Shown piece by piece: positions 43,938 through 52,899 of a stretch of 64,000 nucleotides of DNA; position 1 is the stretch's first letter, and the number at the start of each line of letters is the position of its first letter. The position numbers were made by a program, and so were the translations under genes. The stretch is from positions 617,184 through 681,183 of the forward strand of contig JAIXQR010000003.1 in assembly GCA_027485645.1 (NCBI GenBank), given 5' to 3'. Source of the DNA: a bacterium (GTDB lineage: Bacteria > Armatimonadota > Fimbriimonadia > Fimbriimonadales > Fimbriimonadaceae). Below the pieces are notes generated by a model. It was not told the origin of the DNA, ran no database searches, and saw only the letters and a list, made by a program, of their open reading frames with translations.

Positions 43938-45146
43938 TTACGTAACGGTGGGCATTTCGTCTGAAAGCTGGGTGTAAATGCCGTTTTGCATGACGTCCGC
44001 CAGCCGGTTGACCGCGACGGACACTTCGGCAAAGCTTGTGGTCAGGGGCGAAAATCCAAATCTGACCATATCCGGACGCCGGAAGTCTGGAATGACGTTC
44101 ATCCGTTCCGTCAACGCGCGGGTGATGCGCCAGGAGTCGGGGTGTCGGAGTGAAACATGCGCCCCTCGTTCGGCTGGATCAAGCGGCGTGACAACTTCAA
44201 ACTGCCCAGGCATCTCGCTGCAGACCATGTCGATGAAGAATGCCGTCAGAGAGACTGCCTTTTGCCAGATCAGCTCGGTGCCCGCCTCCAGATAGAGTTC
44301 AAGACCGCTTTCCAGAGCGACCATCGAAAGCACACTCGGGGTGCTCACTTGAAACTTGGAAATTCCTGCAACTGGTTGGTACTCCGGTTCGAAGGAGAAT
44401 GGCCGATCCTGGCCGAACCAGCCTTGAATTGGATTGAGCACCGTTTCTTGTAATTCGGATCGAAGATAAAGGAATGCCGGTGCGCCGGGCCCTCCGTTCA
44501 AATATTTATAGCCACAACCCACCGCCATGTCGGATGTGCTGAGATCGAGCGGCACCACTCCCGCCGAATGCGAGAGGTCCCACAGGGACCACGCTCCGTG
44601 GGATCGTGCGACCGCAGAAAGGTGCGCGATATCGCCCCTTTGGCCGCTCCCATAGGCCACATGAGAGGCGGTTACGATCGCCGTTTTGTTGGAGATCGCC
44701 GACTCGAATCGATCGGGTTCCACCACGCGGAGGTCAGATCCTAGCCCCTGGAGAATGTAAAGGTCGCTTGGGAAATTATCTGTTGTAGTGAGAATCTCAG
44801 TTCTCTCGTGGGCCCTCAGGGCGCCGAGGGCAAGCTTGTAAAGGTTCAGAGAGGTCGTGTCTCCGACTAGAACCTCGGAAGCTTTGACATTCAAAATCTT
44901 TGCGAGCATGCTCGCAAGCCGGACGGGGAGTTCCAGCCAGCCGTCGTTCCAGCCCCGGATCAAGCGACCGCCCCACTGTTGGCGGAGCGCCGCTTCTACA
45001 CGCGGGATTGTTCGTTTGGGTAGTCGCCCGAGAGAATTTCCGTCGAGGTAGCAGAGTTCGGCATCGTCGATCACGAACTCATCGCGAAAACTTGCCAACG
45101 GGTCAGCGGCATCGAGGTCTGCAGCAAGCGCGGTCCAGTCAGGCAT
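43938..45146 (-). CDS. kynU: Kynureninase
   Basis: A 402-residue PLP enzyme of aminotransferase class V. Seen: 'CYLDGNSLGRLPKRTIPRVE' and 'WNDGWLELPVRLA' near the N-terminus, K214 in GCGYKYLNGGPGAPAF as the PLP lysine, and GWFGQDRPFSFEP, all characteristic of kynureninase. It hydrolyses L-kynurenine to anthranilate and alanine (or 3-hydroxykynurenine to 3-hydroxyanthranilate). No kynA, kynB or haaO-like gene is in the window. It starts 13 bp after the ABC exporter stop, so the two may share a transcript. Confidence 0.93.
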   Translation of the reverse strand: MPDWTALAADLDAADPLASFRDEFVIDDAELCYLDGNSLGRLPKRTIPRVEAALRQQWGGRLIRGWNDGWLELPVRLASMLAKILNVKASEVLVGDTTSLNLYKLALGALRAHERTEILTTTDNFPSDLYILQGLGSDLRVVEPDRFESAISNKTAIVTASHVAYGSGQRGDIAHLSAVARSHGAWSLWDLSHSAGVVPLDLSTSDMAVGCGYKYLNGGPGAPAFLYLRSELQETVLNPIQGWFGQDRPFSFEPEYQPVAGISKFQVSTPSVLSMVALESGLELYLEAGTELIWQKAVSLTAFFIDMVCSEMPGQFEVVTPLDPAERGAHVSLRHPDSWRITRALTERMNVIPDFRRPDMVRFGFSPLTTSFAEVSVAVNRLADVMQNGIYTQLSDEMPTVT

Positions 45147-45159
45147 AGATTAGTGTGGT

Positions 45160-46965
45160 TCAAACCGGTGCGGCGGTCTGCTCGGATCCTCCGGACTGGG
45201 CTTCGTAAAGTCGGCGATACAGTCCATCTGATTGCAGCAGTTCGGCATGAGTCCCACGTTCGACGATCTGCCCGTGCTGCATCACCAAAATCTGGTCCGC
45301 TCGGCGGATGGTCGAAAGGCGGTGGGCGATGGCGAAAGTCGTGCGGCCCTCCATCAGTCTTTCCATGGCTCCTTGCACCAGGCGTTCGGATTCCGTATCA
45401 AGCGCGGAGGTTGCTTCGTCGAGAATCAGGATCTTCGGATCCTTCAAGATCGCACGGGCAATCGCAATACGTTGCTTCTCGCCGCCGGATAGTCGGTAGC
45501 CGCGTTCGCCAACGACGGTGTCGTACCCTTCGGGCAAAGTCGCGATGTGGTCGTGAATGGCCGCGGCGCGCGCGGCGACTTCGATCTCTTCGTCCGTCGC
45601 GTCTGGCTTACCGTAGCGGAGGTTTTCGCGGAGGGTGTCGTGGACCAGGTACGTCTCTTGCGTGACAACGGCCAGCGCCTTCGCGAGCGAAGTCAACTGA
45701 ATCTGCCGGACATCGATGCCGTCGATGAGCACAGTTCCGTCCGTGACGTCATAAAGCCGCGGAATCAAGTAGGCAAGGGAAGTCTTGCCGGCGCCGCTAG
45801 AGCCGACCAAGGCGATGAGCTGACCGGGGTGCCCCTTGAGGTTGATATGATCGAGGGTCGGTCGTTCCTGCGACTCTTCATACCGGAACGAGACATCCTT
45901 GAACTCGACCTCTCCGCGCACGGCCTTCAGCTCGACCGCGTTTGGTGAGTCTTGAATGTCCTGCGGCAGGTCGAGGTACTCGAATATTCGGTCGAACAAT
46001 GCCATCGCGCTGCCGAGTTCGACCTGGGTCGAAAGAAGGGACGTGAGCGGGAAGAACAGTCGGCCCTGGAGCGCGGTGAATGCGACGATGCCACCAATCG
46101 TCAGCGGGTCGGTCGCTTTGGTCGCCATCAACCAACCGGCGAGCCAGTAGACCAAGATCGGGGTGATGGAAAAAGTCAGTTGAAATAGCGTGCCGAACGA
46201 CCGAAAGATCATCGACATTTTCACGTTGATCTTTGTGAGCGCGGTGTTCGTTTTGCTAAATCGATCGAGCGTGAGCGCCTGACGACCACTCGTTTTCGTG
46301 AGCAACGCGCCCGAAATCGAAAGCGTTTCGCTCATCGTGGAATTTAGGTCTGCAAGGTGTTCCTGCGATTCCTTTCGGACATCGCGCGCCTGATCGCCTA
46401 CCCATTTCGCGACGAAGGCAAAGATCGGCATAACGCCGATGGCCATCGCAGTGAGGCGCCAATCAAGGATGAACATGGCGACCAAGGTCGAAACGACGGT
46501 AACGACGTTTGACAGGATGTTGACGGCGGTATCGCTGACGACGGATTGAATGCCCCCGACGTCGTTCGCGAGACGAGACTGGATTTCTCCGGTTCGTGTT
46601 GCGGTGAAGAACTTGAGCGACATGCTCTGCAGGTGGCTGAAGAGCTTGGTGCGCAGGTCCTGCATGATTCGCTGACCGAGCTCCACGCTCAGGTAGCCAA
46701 ACCACCAGCCGAGCAGGCTTGAAGCCAAGAGGGCGACCATCGTGAGCACGCTCATCTGCGTGACCAAGTTCAGGTCGCGCTTTAACAGGCCGTCATTAAC
46801 GATCCGCTCAAGTAAAAATGGAGGCGCAAGGCCGATGGCGGCGGTGACAATGACGAGTACGCCGATGAACCACAACCGACCCACGTGGGGCTGGAAAAGA
46901 GCGGTGACTCGTTTTAGATTTGCCTTGTTAAGCTTCTTGTTTCCGGGAGGACCGCCACGTTGCAT
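45160..46965 (-). CDS. ABC exporter, fused permease-ATPase (MsbA/BmrA-like)
   Basis: A 601-residue half-transporter: six transmembrane helices (about 30-320) and a nucleotide-binding domain (about 345-590). Walker A GSSGAGKT (388-395), signature LSGGEKQR, Walker B ILILDEATSALD and H-loop AHRLST are intact. Works as a homodimer to export lipids or drugs; substrate unknown. ATG 46965 (MQRGG) has TAAAGT 6 nt upstream; ATG 46968 is the alternative. Confidence 0.93.
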   Translation of the reverse strand: MQRGGPPGNKKLNKANLKRVTALFQPHVGRLWFIGVLVIVTAAIGLAPPFLLERIVNDGLLKRDLNLVTQMSVLTMVALLASSLLGWWFGYLSVELGQRIMQDLRTKLFSHLQSMSLKFFTATRTGEIQSRLANDVGGIQSVVSDTAVNILSNVVTVVSTLVAMFILDWRLTAMAIGVMPIFAFVAKWVGDQARDVRKESQEHLADLNSTMSETLSISGALLTKTSGRQALTLDRFSKTNTALTKINVKMSMIFRSFGTLFQLTFSITPILVYWLAGWLMATKATDPLTIGGIVAFTALQGRLFFPLTSLLSTQVELGSAMALFDRIFEYLDLPQDIQDSPNAVELKAVRGEVEFKDVSFRYEESQERPTLDHINLKGHPGQLIALVGSSGAGKTSLAYLIPRLYDVTDGTVLIDGIDVRQIQLTSLAKALAVVTQETYLVHDTLRENLRYGKPDATDEEIEVAARAAAIHDHIATLPEGYDTVVGERGYRLSGGEKQRIAIARAILKDPKILILDEATSALDTESERLVQGAMERLMEGRTTFAIAHRLSTIRRADQILVMQHGQIVERGTHAELLQSDGLYRRLYEAQSGGSEQTAAPV

Positions 46966-46990
46966 CATCGGACTTTAGCACGGAGCCCGC

Positions 46991-47692
46991 TTAGGCTCGC
47001 AAGCGGAGCCCTGGACCAGCCTCAGATTGGGTGGCTGACTTCGCGAGACTCGGATCCGTTGCCGTTGTGCGATCAAGAATCTCGACGATTTCCTGCCACT
47101 TGTTTTCCGCCGTTCGCCGTCCGCCTTGACTTAGGAACCAAAACAAGGCGAAGCCAACGAGGATCGTAGCAAGGCCCGCCATCAAACCCACAAGATTGCC
47201 TTGTGCTCCGAGAGCGAGGGCTAGGATGCAACCAATAATGAGCGGCCCATGTAGGCCGGCGAAGTACGCGACGAAGGGGGATTGCCGAAGCCTAACGTTG
47301 GTCTTCCCGAGACGCGAAGTCACTTCCAGCGTGCCAAACAGAAGCCCACGGCTTACATGCATTCGCTTCGTACTTCCGACCGTCGTCGATTGTGAAATTT
47401 TGACGCTGGTGCTGAGCTCGTCAAAGAAGTGCCGTTCGGCGTCGGCCGAAAGTTCGTACGGTAATTCGTAGACGAACTCCTCCCCAAAGCCGAAAAAGAG
47501 CTGGTTCCGACTGGTTTCTGGCTGGGTCTCGGCGAGTTCTAGGAACTTCGGGTCGATGCCAGCTTCTTGCGCAATTCGCCGAAGTTCATCTTGAGTCACC
47601 CCGCCAGATAGGGAGCTTGCGGTCGCATCTTGTAGCTTCGCGGCTTTCTTCAGTAGCCTTGCCGCTTCGTCTTCTGAGTACGTCCGAGCCAT
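46991..47692 (-). CDS. Two-helix membrane protein of unknown function
   Basis: A 233-residue protein. N-terminal helical segment (ARTYSEDEAARLLKKAAKL then 'GGVTQDELRRIAQEAGIDPK') resembles a short 'SHOCT-like' or anti-sigma-like helical hairpin, followed by a beta-rich middle and two adjacent transmembrane helices (about 165-205). ATG 47692 is favoured over 47701 because TAACAT lies 7 nt before it. Same strand as the ABC exporter gene, 25 bp upstream of that start. Family not recognised by name. Confidence 0.7.
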   Translation of the reverse strand: MARTYSEDEAARLLKKAAKLQDATASSLSGGVTQDELRRIAQEAGIDPKFLELAETQPETSRNQLFFGFGEEFVYELPYELSADAERHFFDELSTSVKISQSTTVGSTKRMHVSRGLLFGTLEVTSRLGKTNVRLRQSPFVAYFAGLHGPLIIGCILALALGAQGNLVGLMAGLATILVGFALFWFLSQGGRRTAENKWQEIVEILDRTTATDPSLAKSATQSEAGPGLRLRA

Positions 47693-47739
47693 CTGCTTCA
47701 TGTTATCGCAGTTCGAAGCAACCGATTAGGGCCGGAATC

Positions 47740-49830
47740 TCAGAGTTTTGCGTAGCTAATCGAGGGGTTCGAGAGGGTGATTTGGCCCGACGTCGTTCTT
47801 CCGGCCCAAGGCGAGAGCACATAGGGGGCAGCAAGCCGAAATGGTCCGCTCGGCTTTCCGTCTCCCGTGCCCGAAATGCGCTGGTTGATTCCGCAACGAA
47901 GCGAGAAGGAAATGAACCGCCAACCCGACCAAGTGACGGGAATACTCTCTGGCTGAAAAACCTCGCCTTCGCGATCCACAAACTGCAAGCTGAGCTTCAC
48001 GCCCGATCGATCCCCTTCCACCCAAAGCCCGTACCGGAGCGGCCGACCGGGCCATGCGTCGGGCTCGGGGGATTTCAAAGCAATCGGTTCGGCTTTCTGC
48101 CGAAAGCTAAATTGGATTCGTCGGCCATCGCGCTGATCGTTTGCAGGCAATCCGATCGGAATCACCTTTTCCGACTTCACCACGGCAACGTTTGGCGCGG
48201 CATCTTCCGGATCGGAGATTGCCGACGAGGTCCAGAGGCCCGGGACCTCGGCCATCCAGACGGCGCGTCCACCGGATTCCAGCACCACGTACGCGGGTTC
48301 ATCCCGAACCCACGGGAACTCGATACGGGCCGAATCGTCCTTTTTAACCTTCAATGGCTGATCCGGGATTGGCGTGGAAGCGGTGACGCGCCCGATCCCA
48401 TCCAGCTCAGCCCCAGAAACGCGGAGCGCAATGGTTTTGGTGGGAGACGGAACGCGATCAACAAACACGGGTTCGCGGTTTAGTAATCCGGTTGCGATCT
48501 GGAGGGTCGGCGCGGTGCCGATCTCAATGGACAACGGAATCGGATCATCGGCCCTTGGCAGGAAGAGGCCCAGTCGATCCATCTTGCGCTCAAGCTCCGT
48601 GTCTTCGGGTGAGGTTTCCAGCCGGCGAACGCCGATCACCGGGAGGTCCAATTTCACGATCACTTTAGTTGCCGGCGGTGCAGACCGCGCAACCGACCGG
48701 ACCAGCTTTTCGATGTCTTCCCGGCCATACACGGGAGTTACCGGAGCAACGAACGGGAGAGAAGCGGCGAGATCCAGAATCCGCTGCCGCTTCTCTGGAA
48801 CCCAGGTCTGCGGCGTTTTCGACAGGTCCAGCGTGGCATCGCCTAGGCTCACTTTTCGCGGCAAACCGACAGTCCAGTACACGACCATTGGCTGATTAGC
48901 CTTCATGAAGAGAAGGACCCATTCATCCGGATTGCCGGTCGAAATTCGTTGTTTCAACGTAAAGCCGCTACTTGCAGTGAGCGCCTTCACGGTGGATGCG
49001 ACGGCTTTCCAGTTCTGAAAAATGGTTCCGGTTGTGCCGGTGGTGTGATGAGCCAGCGCGGTGCGGACCTGCTGGCTAGCAGGGTCCGTTCCATCTACCC
49101 CCAGGAGCGTCGGCTTCGATGCCAGGCCGTACTGGGCGAGAAGGTTTCTGAGCGGGAAGATGGATTGCTGACCTTCCTCTGGCACCTCCACCCGATCTGG
49201 CTGGACTACAACCAGATCCCAGCTTGACCCGAGGCCAGAGGTCAAGCACTGCTCCAGGAACGGTAAGTCGTTTCCAACCATGCCTGGACCAGCGATCCAC
49301 TGCTCCGGCGTGGTTTGCCGCACGGTGTTGGCGGCAAGCTTTGCCAGCTCGATGTATGCGGTCGCTGAGCCAGTTGGATCCCACGCTTCGCGATTCGGGG
49401 CATCCCAAATCTGCCAGATCGCGCCGAACCCGCGGTAGCGCAAAGCGATCCGGCGAACAAAGGCGGCATAACCAGCTTGCGCCTCTTTCGAAGTCGGCAA
49501 TCCCTTTTGGTAAAGATCGTTCCCGCCCGTGAGCACGAGAATTGGCCGCACCCCGATGCGTCGGAGTTGCCGGAGGTCGCTATCGCAGCGAGACCAATCA
49601 AACGTTCCTTTGGTCTTCTCGATCTCTCGCCACAGGACCGGCTTCTGCACCCACTTGATTCCAGAGTCGCGAAGCAGCAATTCGTCCGATGGTGGCAACG
49701 TTTCTGGCTCGATCCGGGCAACCCAAGCGCTTCCGAGGCCAGCAGTCGGCAGGGGGAATTGTTCTCGGAATGGTGCGGCTTGCGGAGTTTGAAGCGCGAG
49801 CAGGCAGCCCAGGACGGAATTTAACATCAT
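47740..49830 (-). CDS. Secreted clan-A glycosidase-fold protein lacking the usual catalytic glutamates
   Basis: A 696-residue protein with signal MMLNSVLGCLLALQTPQAA. Residues about 30-300 read like a GH39/GH5-type barrel: 'GIKWVQKPVLWREIEKTKG', 'FDWSRCDSDLRQLRRIGVRP', 'YAAFVRRIALRYRG'. Where active relatives have W-E-I-W-N-E-P-N, this has IWQIWDAPNREAW, so the acid/base Glu is A144. The nucleophile region reads LLGVDGT with Asp where Glu is expected. The C-terminal 400 residues are beta-rich. Probably a carbohydrate-binding or structural pseudoenzyme; a relocated catalytic residue is possible. Confidence 0.65.
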   Translation of the reverse strand: MMLNSVLGCLLALQTPQAAPFREQFPLPTAGLGSAWVARIEPETLPPSDELLLRDSGIKWVQKPVLWREIEKTKGTFDWSRCDSDLRQLRRIGVRPILVLTGGNDLYQKGLPTSKEAQAGYAAFVRRIALRYRGFGAIWQIWDAPNREAWDPTGSATAYIELAKLAANTVRQTTPEQWIAGPGMVGNDLPFLEQCLTSGLGSSWDLVVVQPDRVEVPEEGQQSIFPLRNLLAQYGLASKPTLLGVDGTDPASQQVRTALAHHTTGTTGTIFQNWKAVASTVKALTASSGFTLKQRISTGNPDEWVLLFMKANQPMVVYWTVGLPRKVSLGDATLDLSKTPQTWVPEKRQRILDLAASLPFVAPVTPVYGREDIEKLVRSVARSAPPATKVIVKLDLPVIGVRRLETSPEDTELERKMDRLGLFLPRADDPIPLSIEIGTAPTLQIATGLLNREPVFVDRVPSPTKTIALRVSGAELDGIGRVTASTPIPDQPLKVKKDDSARIEFPWVRDEPAYVVLESGGRAVWMAEVPGLWTSSAISDPEDAAPNVAVVKSEKVIPIGLPANDQRDGRRIQFSFRQKAEPIALKSPEPDAWPGRPLRYGLWVEGDRSGVKLSLQFVDREGEVFQPESIPVTWSGWRFISFSLRCGINQRISGTGDGKPSGPFRLAAPYVLSPWAGRTTSGQITLSNPSISYAKL

Positions 49831-49898
49831 CTAGCTGAACCGTTAACGTACCCGCCGGGTAGCGTGCCCACCGGGACCACGAGTAACCTTGAAACGCA

Positions 49899-51182
49899 AT
49901 GATGCAACCTTGGTTCCAAGACGCCAAACTCGGCATTTTCATTCATTACGGCATTTACGCCGTAAACGGAATCTCCGAATCTTGGTCCTTCTTTAACGGG
50001 CAGATCAGCCACGAGGACTACATGAAGCAGCTGGACGGCTTCACCGCCTCGCAGTACGACCCAGAAGCATGGTGCGAACTTTTCGCGCGAATTGGGGCCA
50101 AGTACGTTGTTCTCACCACCAAACACCACGACGGCGTCGCTCTTTGGGACACCAAGGCGAATGACTTGAGCACAGTGAAAGCGACGCCGGCCAAGCGTGA
50201 CCTGATCACGCCGTATGCCGAGGCGTGCCGTAACCACAACCTAAAGGTCGGTTTTTACTTTAGCCACCTCGACTGGACCCACCCGGACTATGCGAGTGTG
50301 TTTCCGGCGGATAAAGACCCCGAGATCGCGGCAAACGAAAACTACTACAAAAATCGATTTGCCTTTCCAGAGCCTGGAAAAGAGGACCCCGAAGCTTGGG
50401 CCCGATTTATCAAGTTCCACCGCGCGCAGCTAGAAGAGCTGAGCACGCAATTTGGCGAAGTCGACATCTACTGGTTCGACGGCGAGTGGGAAAGAACGCC
50501 GGAACAGTTCGACATGGCCGGGCTGCGAAAGCAGCTTCAAGCTTGGCAGCCGAATGCGATCTTCAACTCTCGACTGCTGGGTCACGGCGATTACGCCACC
50601 CCCGAGCAAGGATTCCCGATCGTGCCACCGGAGGGCCCTTGGGAGTTCTGCGTGACCATCAACGATTCTTGGGGCTACCAGACCACGGATAACAATCACA
50701 AGTCCGTTCGGCAGCTGGTCCGCATGTTCGCCGAGACCATCGGAATGGGTGGCAACATGCTGCTCGACGTTGGCCCGTACGAGGACGGACGACTTCAGCC
50801 CGAGCAAGTTGAACGCCTTGAGGGCCTCGGAAACTGGATCCACAAGCACGAAGAAGCCATCTACGGAACGGAGGCTGGCCTTCCGGCTGGACTGTTCTAC
50901 GGCGCAACCACTCGGAGCAAGGATGGCAAGTCGCTTTATCTGTTCTTCTTCGATCCGCCAGTAGATCAGATCGCGGTGAAAGGACTCCGATCCCAAGTCG
51001 CAAAGGCGACGGTGGTCGGAAGTGGCGTCGAGCTGACGCACAAACGAATCGGTGGCCTAGGAGAAACGCCAGGAATTGTATGGATCGATGTGCCTCATGA
51101 TCAAACCGATCCAAATGCCACCGTTGTGCGGCTAGACTTCGAGGAGCCGTTCCTGTACTACCATGGTGCCGGTCGGCGGTAG
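49899..51182 (+). CDS. GH29 alpha-L-fucosidase
   Basis: A 427-residue enzyme without signal peptide, so probably cytoplasmic. GH29 landmarks: 'KLGIFIHYGIYAV' (10-22), 'VLTTKHHDGVALW' (71-83) and nucleophile D194 in IYWFDGEWER; the C-terminal 90 residues form the usual beta-sandwich. It removes terminal alpha-L-fucose, here most likely from imported oligosaccharides. TAACCT is 9 nt upstream. Divergent from the pseudo-glycosidase gene, 68 bp apart. Confidence 0.93.
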   Translation: MMQPWFQDAKLGIFIHYGIYAVNGISESWSFFNGQISHEDYMKQLDGFTASQYDPEAWCELFARIGAKYVVLTTKHHDGVALWDTKANDLSTVKATPAKRDLITPYAEACRNHNLKVGFYFSHLDWTHPDYASVFPADKDPEIAANENYYKNRFAFPEPGKEDPEAWARFIKFHRAQLEELSTQFGEVDIYWFDGEWERTPEQFDMAGLRKQLQAWQPNAIFNSRLLGHGDYATPEQGFPIVPPEGPWEFCVTINDSWGYQTTDNNHKSVRQLVRMFAETIGMGGNMLLDVGPYEDGRLQPEQVERLEGLGNWIHKHEEAIYGTEAGLPAGLFYGATTRSKDGKSLYLFFFDPPVDQIAVKGLRSQVAKATVVGSGVELTHKRIGGLGETPGIVWIDVPHDQTDPNATVVRLDFEEPFLYYHGAGRR

Positions 51183-51193
51183 GAAGTGTTCAA

Positions 51194-51475
51194 ATGGATG
51201 ATCTGCTGAAAAAAGTGAGCGATGCGGCCAGTAACTTGGTCAACGAAGTCAAAGAAGAAGCTGTCGAACTTGCCGACAAGGCGAAAGAAGCCATCAAGGA
51301 TCCAGGCGCGGCCATGGACAACCTGAAGGAAGACGTCACCGAGTTCGGCGCGACCGTTAAAGACAAGGTCGAAGGTCTCGTTGAGAAGGCCAAAGACATG
51401 ATGGACGGAGATGATTCGGCCGCAGCGGAAAAGGTTGCGGAAGAAGCAAAAGACGCAACGACTCCAGCGGAGTAA
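51194..51475 (+). CDS. Small acidic coiled-coil protein (YtxH/LEA-like)
   Basis: A 93-residue hydrophilic protein made of one long amphipathic helix with 11-residue-type spacing of A-K/E (KKVSDAASNLVNEVKEEA, 'ELADKAKEAIKDPGAAM', 'VEGLVEKAKDMMDG') and an Ala/Glu-rich tail. Resembles YtxH or LEA-like stress proteins. AGGAAG Shine-Dalgarno 7 nt before the ATG and 11 bp after the GH29 stop; co-transcription with the fucosidase is likely, ended by the terminator at 51483. Confidence 0.75.
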   Translation: MDDLLKKVSDAASNLVNEVKEEAVELADKAKEAIKDPGAAMDNLKEDVTEFGATVKDKVEGLVEKAKDMMDGDDSAAAEKVAEEAKDATTPAE

Positions 51476-51482
51476 AAAATAC

Positions 51483-51514
51483 GGCCGTGTCTCCTTTCGA
51501 GACACGGCCTTTTT
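51483..51514. terminator. Strong bidirectional intrinsic terminator
   Basis: Perfect 11-bp stem GGCCGTGTCTC/GAGACACGGCC with loop CTTTC, followed by TTTTT. On the - side the stem is followed by GTATTTTTTAC, so it can also terminate the convergent GH109 gene. Confidence 0.92.
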
Positions 51515-51542
51515 GCGCCTGGGATTCGGCAGTGGGCTGGAC

Positions 51543-52862
51543 TTACTTCCAGTTTCCGCGCGTGAAGTCGGGGAACTTCTGAGCCGATCCGCCCTTGGCA
51601 ACCGATGCCTCACTCAGCGGAGTCGGTGCGCTCCATGCCGCGGCGTCGTAAACGTCCATATCCGGCGCAAGTCCGTCTCGCATGCACTCAATGAGGCGCG
51701 CGCACATCAGGAAGTCCATCCCACCGTGGCCGCTGTACTTTCGTGCGTAGTCGCCGCTCTTTTTCCACAGCGGGTGCTCGAACTTTTCTTTAAAGGTCGT
51801 GAGGTCGTGCCACTCGTCGTCTCCCATGGAATCCAGATAGATTCGGGCAGGGTAGTCGGCGAAGGTGCCCGCGGTCCCCGCGATCATGTTGTGTCGGCTA
51901 TAAGGTCGAGGGGTGACGACATCGTGTTGGAGCATGATCGTACGTCCCTTCGCCGTTTTGATGATGCTGGTATTCATGTCGCCGCAGACGTACTTTTCGG
52001 CGAGCCGAGGGTCGCCCGCCTTAAGGTTCTTTTTGCCGTAAGCAGTCAAGCTCTTTTCGGCCGAGCTCACGGAGACGATGGACTCAAATCGGTCGCCGGA
52101 GTGAATGCCCATGTACTGCGCAACTGGTCCGAGGCCGTGGGTTGGATACAGATTTCCGTTCCGCATTGCGTGCGGTTTGCGTCGCCAAAGTCCTTCACTG
52201 TAGGTTGCAAACAAGAGGCCCCGAAGATCGTGAATGTAGGCGGCCTCGCCGTGGGTCAGTTCGCCGAACACACCCTGCTGGCACATATTGAGCACCATCA
52301 TTTCGTTGTAGCCGTAACAGCAGTTTTCCAAAATGACGCAGTGCTTGCGGGTGGCTTCGGAGGTGTCCACGAGCTCCCAACACTGCTTTAGGGTCACCGC
52401 GGCGGGAACTTCAACTGCCGCGTGCTTGCCGCTCTTCATCGCATCAACCGCCATCGGCACGTGCCAGTCCCAAGGCGTTGCGATCACAACGAGATCGATG
52501 TCGTCGCGGCGATTCAGCTTCTCAAAGTCCCGTTCCGTCGCGCCATAAGTCGCGGCTGCTGGCTTGCCAGCCTTCGTGATCTGTCCTTGTGCTCCATTCA
52601 GCGCGTCCGGGTTGATGTCGCAAATCGCGACCACATCGACTTCGGGTACGGCAAGGAAATCACCCAGCAGAGATCGACCTCGTCCACCGGTTCCGATGAG
52701 GCCAATTCGGATTCGTGACTTGCCCTCAAACTTGACCTTCCGCATCGTCGGATGCTTCTGCGTCGGCTCCAAAGCCTCGGCCTTCATCATGCTCAGGGGC
52801 GAGAGAGCAGCCCCTACCGCTGCCGCTCCGCGCAACAATCCACGTCGTGTCAACTCAAACAT
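51543..52862 (-). CDS. GH109-like Gfo/Idh/MocA oxidoreductase with Tat signal
   Basis: A 439-residue protein. Twin-arginine signal (TRRGLLRGAAAVGAA, R6-R7), Rossmann NAD site GLIGTGGRGRS (about 54-64), 'PWDWHVPMAVDAMKSGKHAAVEVP' and 'NLYPTHGLGPVAQYMGIHSGDR', which closely matches the alpha-N-acetylgalactosaminidase family GH109. Such enzymes cleave glycosides by an NAD-dependent redox mechanism and are exported folded with cofactor, consistent with Tat. TAGCAT lies 6 nt upstream of the ATG. Confidence 0.87.
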   Translation of the reverse strand: MFELTRRGLLRGAAAVGAALSPLSMMKAEALEPTQKHPTMRKVKFEGKSRIRIGLIGTGGRGRSLLGDFLAVPEVDVVAICDINPDALNGAQGQITKAGKPAAATYGATERDFEKLNRRDDIDLVVIATPWDWHVPMAVDAMKSGKHAAVEVPAAVTLKQCWELVDTSEATRKHCVILENCCYGYNEMMVLNMCQQGVFGELTHGEAAYIHDLRGLLFATYSEGLWRRKPHAMRNGNLYPTHGLGPVAQYMGIHSGDRFESIVSVSSAEKSLTAYGKKNLKAGDPRLAEKYVCGDMNTSIIKTAKGRTIMLQHDVVTPRPYSRHNMIAGTAGTFADYPARIYLDSMGDDEWHDLTTFKEKFEHPLWKKSGDYARKYSGHGGMDFLMCARLIECMRDGLAPDMDVYDAAAWSAPTPLSEASVAKGGSAQKFPDFTRGNWK

Positions 52863-52899
52863 GGCGAGATGCTACCAACCTCGCGCGAAAATGGATTGA

